This document shows, one piece after another, positions 27,048 through 35,646 of a stretch of DNA of 64,000 nt. Below the pieces are notes generated by a model. The model saw only the letters and a list, made by a program, of their open reading frames with translations. It had not been told where the DNA came from and searched no databases. The DNA lies in assembly GCF_014164585.1 (NCBI RefSeq), contig NZ_JACJFM010000024.1, forward strand, positions 1 through 64,000, in the 5' to 3' direction. Each line of letters begins with the position of its first letter. Position 1 is the stretch's first letter. Source of the stretch: Oceanospirillum sediminis. Its GTDB lineage: Bacteria > Pseudomonadota > Gammaproteobacteria > Pseudomonadales > Halomonadaceae. Made by a program: the position numbers and the translations under genes.

Positions 27048-27389
27048 ATGAGTAAAAGTTACAAGCAGATTAATCAGGATCAGAGATCACTGGGACAAGC
27101 GTATCGTAAAGAAAGCCCGGATACGATGAGCGCTTTTATTGAATTACATAAAGCCGCGTTTGCAGAAGGTGATCTGTCAGTTAAGTACAAAGAGCTGATT
27201 GCGACGGGTATTGCTATTGCAGCCCGATGTGATGGCTGTATCGCTGCTCATGTTCAGGCCGCGCTGAAAGCAGGAGCGAGTAAACAGGAACTGGTTGAGA
27301 CGATTAACGTGGCAGTACTCATGGGAGGCGGGCCTTCCGTTATCTACGGTACTCAGGCGTTGTCTGCTGTAGAAGAGCTGGCTCAGTAA
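27048..27389 (+). CDS. AhpD-like carboxymuconolactone decarboxylase family protein
   Basis: This 113-residue all-helical protein has the AhpD-type redox motif RCDGCIAAHVQAALKAG (CxxC followed by His) and the flanking ELIATGIAIAA and QELVETINVAVLMGGGP segments. Such proteins act as thiol peroxidase-coupled reductants or unknown alkylhydroperoxidase-like enzymes. The ATG at 27048 is preferred to one eight codons upstream because it gives the family start (MSKSYKQINQ), although its GGGA ribosome site is weak. No AhpC gene is nearby. Confidence 0.85.
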   Translation: MSKSYKQINQDQRSLGQAYRKESPDTMSAFIELHKAAFAEGDLSVKYKELIATGIAIAARCDGCIAAHVQAALKAGASKQELVETINVAVLMGGGPSVIYGTQALSAVEELAQ

Positions 27390-27459
27390 CATAGCGGAAC
27401 TATCTCTGCGGCATGGGTAAAATGGTGACCGGTTTAGTCGAATGAAATGCCGAGGCAGA

Positions 27460-27484
27460 GCAGGTTCACATAGTGTGAACCTGC
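27460..27484. terminator. Hairpin between convergent ahpD-like and aminotransferase genes
   Basis: An 11-bp perfect stem (GCAGGTTCACA / TGTGAACCTGC) with a TAG loop, without a T-run on either strand. It probably serves both convergent transcripts. Confidence 0.5.
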
Positions 27485-27496
27485 AGATCATACCAG

Positions 27497-28678
27497 TTAG
27501 TTCTGATAAACCTTTGCAGCCGCTTGTGCCGCACCCTGACCAACATCGATTCCCTGCTCACGAATAGTGTTTTCAAGCGCATCCAGACACTGCATCACAT
27601 TACGGCGGTTACAGCTGGCTCCCATCAGGCCAATGCGCCATACTTTTCCTGCCAGAGCACCTAAGCCAGCACCGATTTCCAGACTGTAGTTCTGCAGTAA
27701 TGCAGAGCGAACAGCGGCTTCATCAACACCTTCCGGTACTACGACAGAGTTTAACTGTGGCAGACGATATTCTTCATCAACCAGCAATTCCAGACCCATT
27801 GCTTCCAGACCCGCTTTCAGAGCCTGATGGTGCAGATCATGTCGTGACCATGCATTCTCCAGCCCCTCATTCAGCAGCAGTACCAGAGATTCATGCAGTG
27901 CATACAGTGCATTAACCGGAGCCGTATGATGATAAGCACGCTTACCGCTTCCACCCCAGTACCCCATAACCAGGTTTGTATCCATGAACCAGCTGGCTAC
28001 CGGTGTTTTTCGGGCTTTAACGACTTCAACGGCTTTGTTACTGAACGTCACCGGAGAAATGCCAGGCGGACATGACAGACATTTCTGAGTACCACTATAC
28101 AGAGCATCGATGCCCCAGCCGTCAACATCCAGTTCAACGCCACCCATCGAGGTGACTGCATCAACAATAGTCAGTGCATTGTTTTTCTGAGCGATCTGAC
28201 ACAGTGTTTTTGCATCAGAGCGTACGCCAGTAGAGGTTTCGGCGTGTACAAACGCAAGAATCTTAGCATCAGGGTGTTCTGCAAATGCGGCTTCGACTTT
28301 TGCCGGATCAACAGGTTGTCCCCACTCATCTTCGACCATAATGGCAGTACCGCCGTAGCGCTCAACATTTTCACGCATACGGCCACCGAATACACCGTTC
28401 TGGCACACAATCACTTTGTCACCGGCTTCAACCAGGTTTACAAAACAGGTTTCCATACCTGCTGAGCCTGGAGCGGATACCGGCATGGTCAATTCGTTTT
28501 CAGTCTGCAGAACAGCTTTCAGCATTGTTTTGACCTGATCCATCATTGAGATGAACTCAGGGTCCAGGTGGCCAATAATAGGGCGAGCCATGGCAGCCAG
28601 TACTCTTGGATCCACGTCTGATGGACCCGGTCCCATCAGAGTCCGAACAGGTGGATGAAAAGAGCTGTATGTTGTCAT
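27497..28678 (-). CDS. Alanine-glyoxylate (class V) aminotransferase
   Basis: This 393-residue PLP enzyme of the AGXT/PucG type begins with RTLMGPGPSDVDPRVL and contains VSAPGSAGMETCFVNL, AETSTGV, TIVDAVTSMGG and the PLP-lysine motif YSGTQKCLSCPPG (Lys near 198). It transfers an amino group to glyoxylate from alanine or serine, or in PucG uses ureidoglycine; no purine catabolism genes are adjacent. It is followed by a hairpin. Confidence 0.9.
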   Translation of the reverse strand: MTTYSSFHPPVRTLMGPGPSDVDPRVLAAMARPIIGHLDPEFISMMDQVKTMLKAVLQTENELTMPVSAPGSAGMETCFVNLVEAGDKVIVCQNGVFGGRMRENVERYGGTAIMVEDEWGQPVDPAKVEAAFAEHPDAKILAFVHAETSTGVRSDAKTLCQIAQKNNALTIVDAVTSMGGVELDVDGWGIDALYSGTQKCLSCPPGISPVTFSNKAVEVVKARKTPVASWFMDTNLVMGYWGGSGKRAYHHTAPVNALYALHESLVLLLNEGLENAWSRHDLHHQALKAGLEAMGLELLVDEEYRLPQLNSVVVPEGVDEAAVRSALLQNYSLEIGAGLGALAGKVWRIGLMGASCNRRNVMQCLDALENTIREQGIDVGQGAAQAAAKVYQN

Positions 28679-28682
28679 TATA

Positions 28683-28928
28683 TTAATCCTTATCTGGGTA
28701 TGCCCCGTAGCTTTCAGCCTGTCGGGCTATTAAATCTGGGCAGTGACTATGTACCTGAGCAAACGTTTCTTTGCAAAACTTGCCATATTCTCCAGCCGTT
28801 GACTGGAGATTATCGAAACACTCTGGTTCAGATGCGTATTGTTTCGTGATATTGCCCACAGTGACATTAGCATTTGGGCTGAAACAATGTGAGTCAGATA
28901 GTCCAGAAATTACACAAAAACGATGCAT
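28683..28928 (-). CDS. Small unassigned ORF upstream of the aminotransferase, possible remnant
   Basis: The minus strand can encode 81 residues. The C-terminal half (CFDNLQSTAGEYGKFCKETF, AQVHSHCPDLIARQAESYGA) looks helical and protein-like and distantly recalls phasins. The N-terminal part is less convincing, and no ribosome site was found. It ends 5 bp before the aminotransferase start. It could be a gene remnant or chance. Confidence 0.25.
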   Translation of the reverse strand: MHRFCVISGLSDSHCFSPNANVTVGNITKQYASEPECFDNLQSTAGEYGKFCKETFAQVHSHCPDLIARQAESYGAYPDKD

Positions 28929-29050
28929 TGCACAAATTATCCTGTCTGGACATCCCGGAAAAATCGACTAGTTTTCAAAGAGATCGCTGTAAAAATAAGT
29001 TTGTCACTGAGAACGGAATGCCGTATGCAGAGCGCATAGCAGGATGTTAT

Positions 29051-29839
29051 ATGGATAATCGTTTATCTCTTTCTTGTTGTCTTCTGGCTGTTCTGGCTTT
29101 TTCTGCGCAGAGTGATACCAGAGAAGATTGTCAGCCATTAATTATGACTGCTCACCCCGAGTACCCTCCTTATCACTGGAGAGAGGGGGGGCTGATTGCA
29201 GGGGCCAGTGTAGAACTTACTGGTAAAATTCTGGATGAGATGGGTATTTCCTGGATCAGTACTTACCGGGGACCATGGAAAAGGACCCTGAATGCTGTTC
29301 GCAGAGGGGATGTCGATATGGTTGTAGCTCTGAAGAAAACAGCAGAGCGTGAAATGTATATGGAATATACCAGTGAGCCTATTTTTCAGAACCCTTTTGC
29401 GATATTTGTTCACCAGTCCTCAGTCTTTGAATATAACCAATGGAGTGATCTGATCGGAAGATATGGGGGAAAGAATGCTGGTGATCGTTATGGTCAGGCA
29501 TTTGATAATTTTGTAAAGAGTAAATTAACCGTTGAAGTCGCGTATTCAACGGACAGTAATTTTCAGAAGTTGAAAAAAGGCCGGATAGATTATTTTATTC
29601 ATGGTCGTTATGTAGGGCTGGCTCATTTATCTCAAAGAGATGATGGTCACGAGTTTCTGGTCTCAGATAAGAACCTCAATGATGGCTTTATTCATAGCGC
29701 ATTCAGTAAAAAGTCGCCCTGTCTTCATCTGCTACCTGAAATCAGTTTACGCTATCAACAGATGCTGATTAGCGGAGAAGCAGAAAAGATTCTTCAGGAT
29801 AATATAAAGAAATGGGCCGAAGCAGAGTCTGCCCATTAA
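29051..29839 (+). CDS. Lone periplasmic solute-binding protein (SBP_bac_3)
   Basis: This 262-residue protein has a signal sequence (LSLSCCLLAVLAFSAQSDT) and an SBP_bac_3 body (LIMTAHPEYPPYHWREGGLI, GASVELTGKILDEMGISW, PWKRTLNAVRRGDVDMVVAL). The ATG at 29051 is preferred, with an AGGATG site before it, since the longer frame from 28889 adds a charged leader in front of the signal. No permease, ATPase or signalling gene is adjacent. The ligand is unknown. Confidence 0.8.
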   Translation: MDNRLSLSCCLLAVLAFSAQSDTREDCQPLIMTAHPEYPPYHWREGGLIAGASVELTGKILDEMGISWISTYRGPWKRTLNAVRRGDVDMVVALKKTAEREMYMEYTSEPIFQNPFAIFVHQSSVFEYNQWSDLIGRYGGKNAGDRYGQAFDNFVKSKLTVEVAYSTDSNFQKLKKGRIDYFIHGRYVGLAHLSQRDDGHEFLVSDKNLNDGFIHSAFSKKSPCLHLLPEISLRYQQMLISGEAEKILQDNIKKWAEAESAH

Positions 29840-30043
29840 ACCAGGGAATATGTTTCATCTTAATATCGCTGAACATATCGGAGCGCTACTATGTACTGTG
29901 CGGCAGGTTGTGTGGGGACCGCCGTTAATTCTTTTCGCTAAGCACTTCACATCAATATTTCTTTCCTCTCCGGCCAGAGAGGCCAGAGAGGCAAAAGATA
30001 TACATATCGAAAAGCTTGTGCAGGTACGCTTCAGGCTGAGTCA

Positions 30044-30793
30044 TCAGCCCTTATTGCAATTTTTAGGTAAAGACCAGGACTTACTGGCAGTATAATTCTT
30101 CAGGTTATCGGGGATTTCCCGGATTTTTTCGCCAGTCAATTGCTCAATCTCTTTAATAGAAACCAGATAGTCATCCAGCTTTTTACGCCTGGCGTCTTCT
30201 TTATTAGGTACAATCCAGCTGATAATCTGTTCGTTACCCGGAGTACCTTTCAGTATCAGTTTCCACATTGCATCCGGGGTACGAATACCGTGACTGTGCA
30301 GGAAGTGGTCATCACTGCTGTCATTGCCCCAGACAACACCACCTATAACCAGCAACTCTTCCTGGTCACGATGACATTCAATGATCTCTTCCGTTCTTAA
30401 CCAGGCGCCTCTGTTTGCATTGGCAGATTGAGGAATGATATTGCTCATGTAGTTCGAGTCTTTGATTGCGGCCGGATCTGAGTCCATATGGTTGGCCGGT
30501 ACCAGGTGTCCTCGATCATAACGGCCCTCAGGGAATTTGCCTTTATATGATTTGGATGAGAGCTGGCGACAATTTTCAGGAATTTTTTTGTCCAGGTAAA
30601 ACTTATGATGGCGTTTTGCATTACCTGTGTCGCGTTGGGCATTATAACGAAAACGAACAGCGCCTCTTTGTTCGCAATCCAGCCAGATAGTAAAGCCGGT
30701 ATAATCCAGCCTTATTATCTGATCTGATTTATGATTATCAGAAAAAGCAGGCAGGGAAGTCAGTAATAAAAGTGTAGCAATAAGGTGTCGCAT
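30044..30793 (-). CDS. Exported DNA/RNA non-specific endonuclease (EndA/NucA family)
   Basis: This 249-residue nuclease has a signal peptide (MRHLIATLLLLTSLPAFSDN) and the beta-beta-alpha-metal motif YDRGHLVPANHM (His near residue 96) with the magnesium-binding asparagine in SANANRGAW. Family members degrade DNA and RNA outside the cytoplasm, as scavengers or in DNA uptake. It is a single gene, so nutritional use is a guess. Confidence 0.9.
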   Translation of the reverse strand: MRHLIATLLLLTSLPAFSDNHKSDQIIRLDYTGFTIWLDCEQRGAVRFRYNAQRDTGNAKRHHKFYLDKKIPENCRQLSSKSYKGKFPEGRYDRGHLVPANHMDSDPAAIKDSNYMSNIIPQSANANRGAWLRTEEIIECHRDQEELLVIGGVVWGNDSSDDHFLHSHGIRTPDAMWKLILKGTPGNEQIISWIVPNKEDARRKKLDDYLVSIKEIEQLTGEKIREIPDNLKNYTASKSWSLPKNCNKG

Positions 30794-31081
30794 AAAAATC
30801 TCCGTAATATGCGGTTATATGCCTTAATTCTAACACTTGTTGCGAAGCTATGGCGCTATATGTCGCAGTTGCCTGTTAATTCTGTTGTTTTTTTTATCTA
30901 TATCTTTCCTCTGGCTTACCTGTGTTTAATCAGAATTCAGCCTGCTTTTTCAGCAGGTGATCAGGCAATTTTTCAGCCCTTTACCCAGATTTGTGATGGA
31001 GTCGATATTTTGTAATTTTAACGTTAGTTTATGTTATAAAATGTGTGTATCTTTGAGTGATCCACTTCAGGAGCACTCGTT

Positions 31082-31564
31082 ATGTTCAGCCGTAAAGATC
31101 AACCTCAGAGCCCATCTCAGGCCAGCGATCTGATTTCCATCGGGTCAGAAATTGTTGGTGATCTGCGTTTTAATGGTAGTTTGCGTATTGAAGGAAGAAT
31201 TTTTGGTAATCTGATTGCTGATGATGATTCCGGAGCAACGGTCATTATTTGTGAGTCCGGTATGATTATGGGGGAGTTATCTGTTCCTGTTGCTATTATC
31301 AGGGGGACCGTTCAGGGCGATGTACATGCCTGTAAACATCTTGAACTCTCTGAGTCTGCCTCAGTGGAAGGCGATGTGTTTTATGACATGATCGAAATTG
31401 AATGCGGTGCTGGTGTTACTGGCAAGCTGGAAGCAATATATCGGAATGATACTCCGGGAAATCCGTCTATGCCGAAACGACGTACGCAACCTGAGCCTAA
31501 TTGGACAAAGTTTACTGATCAATCTGCTTCTGTTACCCATCTTGCTAAAAAAAGCAGCAGATAG
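31082..31564 (+). CDS. Bactofilin (polymer-forming cytoskeletal protein)
   Basis: This 160-residue protein has the DUF583/bactofilin right-handed beta-helix (about residues 16-120): LISIGSEIVGDLRFNGSLRI, EGRIFGNLIADD, GTVQGDVHACKHLEL, ASVEGDVFYDMIEIE. The tails are short and polar, as usual. Bactofilins form filaments on the inner membrane and organise cell-wall enzymes or appendages. Many are encoded beside an M23 peptidase, but none is here. No membrane segment is present. Confidence 0.92.
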   Translation: MFSRKDQPQSPSQASDLISIGSEIVGDLRFNGSLRIEGRIFGNLIADDDSGATVIICESGMIMGELSVPVAIIRGTVQGDVHACKHLELSESASVEGDVFYDMIEIECGAGVTGKLEAIYRNDTPGNPSMPKRRTQPEPNWTKFTDQSASVTHLAKKSSR

Positions 31565-31794
31565 TCTATGTGTACAGTCAATCGGAATTCAATGTCGAAG
31601 AGCCCGGATAACCACTGATTCTACGGCAAGTATTTTCTTTTTAATCGTTATTATTACCCCGCATCTTGCCAGTTTTCTGATCAATCAGAGAACTGTTTTT
31701 TCTGATATCTGAAAACCACCGCTTATGGCTGTGATGATTGTTTTTTATGAATCGGAAAAATGTTGCGCGGGGTCGTAGTTTCTGAATAAAACCT

Positions 31795-32631
31795 TTAATC
31801 ATCAGAGCTATCGACAGAATGAGTCCGGTTTGTCTGAAACCGGTTCGGGCTCAGACCTGTTTGCTGCCGAAACATATAGATAAAAGAAGATGCTGAGTTA
31901 TAACCCAGTTCAAAAGCGATGTGGGTAACACTCCGGCCTGCATTCAATAACTCTATCGCTTTGTGTAAACGTAACTGCCGTCGCCAGTGTTGCAGACCGA
32001 TACCTGTGGCCTGTTTAAACCGGCGCTCTAATGTACGTTTAGATAAATTCAGGGTGGCAGCCAGTTCAGCGGTGGTTCTTCTGTCTGCGGGGTGATCGTA
32101 CAAATACTGGCACAGCCGATGAAACTGGGGATTGTCAGGCCAGGGCAGACGTTGATGATCCTGCTGTAATCTGGGAAGTACGGCCAGAATCATTGCCATC
32201 ACCTGATTTTCATAACCCTGTTGCTGATATTGTGCAGGAAACTCAGCTGCTTCTGATATCAGAGCCTTTATCAAAGGCGACATTAACAGAACCTGATTTT
32301 TATCCGGTAGTTGATCGTAGCGACAGTCAATATAGAGGCTTTTTAGTTCTGCGCCGTAGTGACTGCTGACTTCATGTCTTGTTCCTGCTGGTAACCAGAC
32401 TGCTTTTTCCGGTGGAATAAACAATCGTTCACCTGTGACATCTGCAATAAGTACTCCGGATACCGCATAAAGTAACTGATGCCACGGATGCTGGTGTCTG
32501 GGGAAGTAATGCCCTGGCGGCATCACTTCCTGACGAATGTATAACTGCCGGGGTAAGGTCTGCATTTCAGGCAAAGGCAGTACTTTTATCATGCTGTCTG
32601 TTTCTGTTTGCACCGAAGATAATAAAGCCAT
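31795..32631 (-). CDS. AraC-family regulator with N-terminal cupin
   Basis: This regulator of about 278 residues has a cupin sensor (PRHQHPWHQLLYAVSGVLIA, EKAVWLPAGTRHEVSS) and a C-terminal AraC DNA-binding domain (TTAELAATLNLSKRTLERRF; ELGYNSASSFIYMFRQQTGL). The ATG at 32631 is chosen because AAGGA lies 7 bp before it; a longer frame begins at 32709. It is divergent from the rhodanese gene and probably controls it. Confidence 0.88.
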   Translation of the reverse strand: MALLSSVQTETDSMIKVLPLPEMQTLPRQLYIRQEVMPPGHYFPRHQHPWHQLLYAVSGVLIADVTGERLFIPPEKAVWLPAGTRHEVSSHYGAELKSLYIDCRYDQLPDKNQVLLMSPLIKALISEAAEFPAQYQQQGYENQVMAMILAVLPRLQQDHQRLPWPDNPQFHRLCQYLYDHPADRRTTAELAATLNLSKRTLERRFKQATGIGLQHWRRQLRLHKAIELLNAGRSVTHIAFELGYNSASSFIYMFRQQTGLSPNRFQTNRTHSVDSSDD

Positions 32632-32765
32632 CGTCATATCCTTGCATATGCTGGTGACGCTGAATCGATATATTTTGTCTTTATGTATAGAGAATGCGCT
32701 ATAGCTCATCTATTAGTATTTAAGTCAGATAATGATCAATGAGTTATTTTTTCAAGGAGATCAGC

Positions 32766-33170
32766 ATGACAATAAAAATAACAAAAGGCATTTATCAACT
32801 GGTAGAAGAAGCCAATCAGGTTGTGGAAGAGATTTCAGTAGAACAAGCACAGGCCTTGCACGGCCAGGACGGTATTCAGTTTGTAGATATTCGTGATGTT
32901 CGCGAGCTACAACGTGATGGTGTTATTCCGGGGGCTTATCATTGTCCCAGAGGGATGCTGGAGTTCTGGGTTGATCCTGAAAGCCCTTATGCAAAAGAAA
33001 TTTTCCAGCAGGAGCTGACCTTTGTGCTGTATTGTGGCGGTGGATTACGTTCAGCCCTTGCCGGACGGACGATTATTGATATGGGGTTGACGAATGTTAA
33101 GCATGTTCACGGTGGCTTTGCCGCCTGGCGCAAAGCCGGGGGACAGATTGAAGAATACAAAAAGGGCTGA
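32766..33170 (+). CDS. Rhodanese-like sulfurtransferase
   Basis: This single-domain rhodanese of 134 residues has the CH2A-like FVDIRDVRELQRDGVIPGAY and the active-site loop LYCGGGLRSA with the catalytic cysteine. It moves sulfane sulfur to acceptors such as cyanide or thioredoxin in vitro. An AAGGAG site lies 6 bp before the ATG. The divergent AraC gene suggests regulated expression. The physiological partner is unknown. Confidence 0.9.
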   Translation: MTIKITKGIYQLVEEANQVVEEISVEQAQALHGQDGIQFVDIRDVRELQRDGVIPGAYHCPRGMLEFWVDPESPYAKEIFQQELTFVLYCGGGLRSALAGRTIIDMGLTNVKHVHGGFAAWRKAGGQIEEYKKG

Positions 33171-33298
33171 AATATCATTATGAGCCAGGCCTGCGCTTTT
33201 GAGATCTGCTATCTCTGGAGCTGCGAGCAGAGCATGTTGAGTGATAACAAGCCTCTGTCAGAAAAGCCCTGACTAATCGCCAGGGCATCTGTAATATG

Positions 33299-33320
33299 AC
33301 CGGAACTTTTCAGTTCCGGT
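33299..33320. terminator. Hairpin between rhodanese and PhoX-like genes
   Basis: A 9-bp stem (ACCGGAACT / AGTTCCGGT) with a TTTC loop lies between the convergent genes. A second short dyad (GCCCTG … CAGGGC) is at 33266-33286. T-tracts are poor. Confidence 0.5.
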
Positions 33321-33372
33321 TCCTATCTGTACTCATATACTCTGTTGATACAGACGTCTGAGTACTGATAGC

Positions 33373-35397
33373 TTAAACAGCAATTGGGCCACCATCGGCT
33401 TTTTGAATAACAACGGTCGATGCACGTGGCCGCAATATTGTGCCTTCCGGCGTTGCTTCTGTGGCATCATCAGACACCGGCCAGTTACCCGGATGCTGGA
33501 TATTTACAAACATTGCCGTGTTGTCCGGGCTGAAGGTGATGCCCGTCACTTCACAGCCGTTCGGGCCAACGAAGAAACGCTTCAGCATATCCTGATTGTC
33601 AGCAGTAATTACGGTCTGGTTACCTTCAGTATCAACAACAGCAGATGGCACAACAGCCAGAACCTGGTCATTGGTGTCATCGGCAACATCAGAACCGTTA
33701 TCGGTCTGAATCCACATGATGCCGCGGCTGTCAAAGCCCATGCCATCGGGGCTGGCAAACTCATTCATGGCTGTCAGACCTGAGCGGTTTACGTCAGCAG
33801 GAGCAGAGTCATTAGAACCGTAGACGAAGATTTCCCAGTTGAAACCTGTCATGTCATCTTTCTCATCCCAGCGGATGATATGACCATATGGGTTATCAAC
33901 ACGTGGGTTAGCCGCATTGGCTTCTTCGCGTTTGGTGTTATTGGTCAGTGTGAAGTAAACCTTATCGTCAACTGGATTCAGTGCACACCATTCTGGACGA
34001 TCCATCGGAGTCGCACCAACAGCATCTGCTGCGCCACGGGTGTTCAGGATAATACCAGCCAGATCACCGAACTTATCCCCCAGTGTCTGCCCATCCTGAG
34101 CGACGGTATTAACCGTCAGAGGCAGCCATACGCCGGTACCGTCCGCATCAAAACGGGCTACGTACAGGGTACCGTCATCCATGTATTTGGCACCCGTTGC
34201 CAGACGATCAGTCGGATTAGCATCTGCCGGGTTCCACAGTTCACGGGATACAAACTTGTAGATGTATTCGAAGCGTGAGTCATCACCAGAATAGAAAACA
34301 ACCGGCTGGCCTTCTTCCAGTTTGCCTGGCCAGCAGCCCTCGTGACGGAAGCGGCCCAGCGCAGTACGTTTTACAGCACGGCGAGAGGTATCGAACGGAT
34401 CGATCTCAACAATGTAGCCGAAAGTGCTGCCTTCATTGCGATAATCCTGTGTTGCATCTACTCCGGTTGGCGTGATGTTAAAGCGAGCAAACTCGCCCTC
34501 TGATTCCGACAGATCCCCTGCTGCTGTTTCCCAGCCATAGCGGCTCTTGTTGCTGAACCCGATGCGCTCCTGTTCCGCGGTCATAGTGCCATCATGAACA
34601 AAGATGTTTGGCCAGTTCTCTTCACAGGTCAGGTAGGTGCCCCACGGCGTATAACCGTTGCCACAGTTGTTGTTTGTACCACGGGTCCGGGTGCCATCCA
34701 GGGAGAAAGGAGTAATCAGATGACTGCTGCCAGCCATGGGGCCAGAAATATCCATGACACTGTCAGAAGTGAAACGGCGGTTCAGTGGATCACTGTCAAT
34801 CACCTGCCATGTACCGTTGGTACGACGAATACGTACGACAGCCACACCGTGTGCGTAGATCTCTTTACGTACTTCTTCAACCGGGCGATTGCCTGATTCA
34901 TCCGTAGTGGCACCATTCGGGTGTAACGCGCTCTGATCGATATATTCATGGTTTACAACCAGTAATCCATCATCAGAGCTGCCGTTGATTGGGAAAAAAC
35001 GCATGCCATCATGGTGCATGCCCATACTGTTCAGCTGGTCAGTTGCAGTGTTGGTGCCATCATTTTTCCAGGCTTCGGCTGTGCTGTTCAGTGGGGTTCC
35101 CCAAGGGGCCAGTACAGAGGCTGTGTAGCCCGCAGCCACGACACAGGCATCCGTTTTAGAACCTGAAATGGATTCAAATGCCAGTGCTATGTGATCCATA
35201 GTGCCACTATCGGCAGAGTCAGAGTTGTCACTATCGCCAAAACAACCCGTCAGGCCAACGCCAGACAGCATTGCAACAGCGCTGACAATGCCGCCACGGA
35301 CAACAGAGCGGCGTGACAGGTTAGTTTCAAGAACAGAACTGAATGGGGTGTTTTCACTCTTGTTATGAACAACATCACTGCTGGTGAACTTACTCAT
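33373..35397 (-). CDS. PhoX-like (DUF839) phosphatase, Tat-exported lipoprotein
   Basis: This 674-residue protein has a twin-arginine signal (LSRRSVVRGGIVSAVAMLSG) ending in a lipobox-like LTGC. The DUF839 domain follows: LLVVNHEYIDQSALHP, RRFTSDSVMDISGPMAGSSH, NNCGNGYTPWGTYLTCEENW, LGRFRHEGCWPG, DRPEWCALNPVDDKVYFTLT. PhoX enzymes are Tat-exported, Ca/Fe-dependent alkaline phosphatases that free phosphate from organic esters. The export route fits. No Pho box was identified upstream. Confidence 0.88.
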   Translation of the reverse strand: MSKFTSSDVVHNKSENTPFSSVLETNLSRRSVVRGGIVSAVAMLSGVGLTGCFGDSDNSDSADSGTMDHIALAFESISGSKTDACVVAAGYTASVLAPWGTPLNSTAEAWKNDGTNTATDQLNSMGMHHDGMRFFPINGSSDDGLLVVNHEYIDQSALHPNGATTDESGNRPVEEVRKEIYAHGVAVVRIRRTNGTWQVIDSDPLNRRFTSDSVMDISGPMAGSSHLITPFSLDGTRTRGTNNNCGNGYTPWGTYLTCEENWPNIFVHDGTMTAEQERIGFSNKSRYGWETAAGDLSESEGEFARFNITPTGVDATQDYRNEGSTFGYIVEIDPFDTSRRAVKRTALGRFRHEGCWPGKLEEGQPVVFYSGDDSRFEYIYKFVSRELWNPADANPTDRLATGAKYMDDGTLYVARFDADGTGVWLPLTVNTVAQDGQTLGDKFGDLAGIILNTRGAADAVGATPMDRPEWCALNPVDDKVYFTLTNNTKREEANAANPRVDNPYGHIIRWDEKDDMTGFNWEIFVYGSNDSAPADVNRSGLTAMNEFASPDGMGFDSRGIMWIQTDNGSDVADDTNDQVLAVVPSAVVDTEGNQTVITADNQDMLKRFFVGPNGCEVTGITFSPDNTAMFVNIQHPGNWPVSDDATEATPEGTILRPRASTVVIQKADGGPIAV

Positions 35398-35551
35398 CTG
35401 GTGGGGTTCCTTAATGGGATTATTCTGCTAATCAGTTTATGAGACAAGCGACACCATAAGGCAGATATATGATTATCTGGTTACCATCAGATGTGTTTTT
35501 TGTTGCTTAAATACTACAGAGGTCAACAAGAGTGGAGAATAAATAAACTGC

Positions 35552-35576
35552 CTCAATCAGCATGATCCTGATTGAG
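35552..35576 (-). terminator. Terminator after pepQ
   Basis: A 9-bp stem (CTCAATCAG / CTGATTGAG) with a 7-nt loop; on the minus strand the tail GCAGTTTATTTATT is moderately U-rich. It lies about 70 bp after the pepQ stop. Confidence 0.55.
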
Positions 35577-35646
35577 ACAGGAAGAGCACGTCAGCGACAG
35601 GGCTAACGTTAACTACTCAGAACTTTTATTTTCTGCTCAGGATCAA

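Noticed and set aside
29850-30095. 81-residue plus-strand ORF with a short GGCCAGAGA tandem repeat
   Set aside because: It runs into the nuclease gene on the opposite strand and has no recognisable family or ribosome site.
30785-31015. 76-residue hydrophobic ORF on the plus strand between the nuclease and bactofilin genes
   Set aside because: It overlaps the nuclease start, has no convincing ribosome site, and its composition fits an AT-rich leader.
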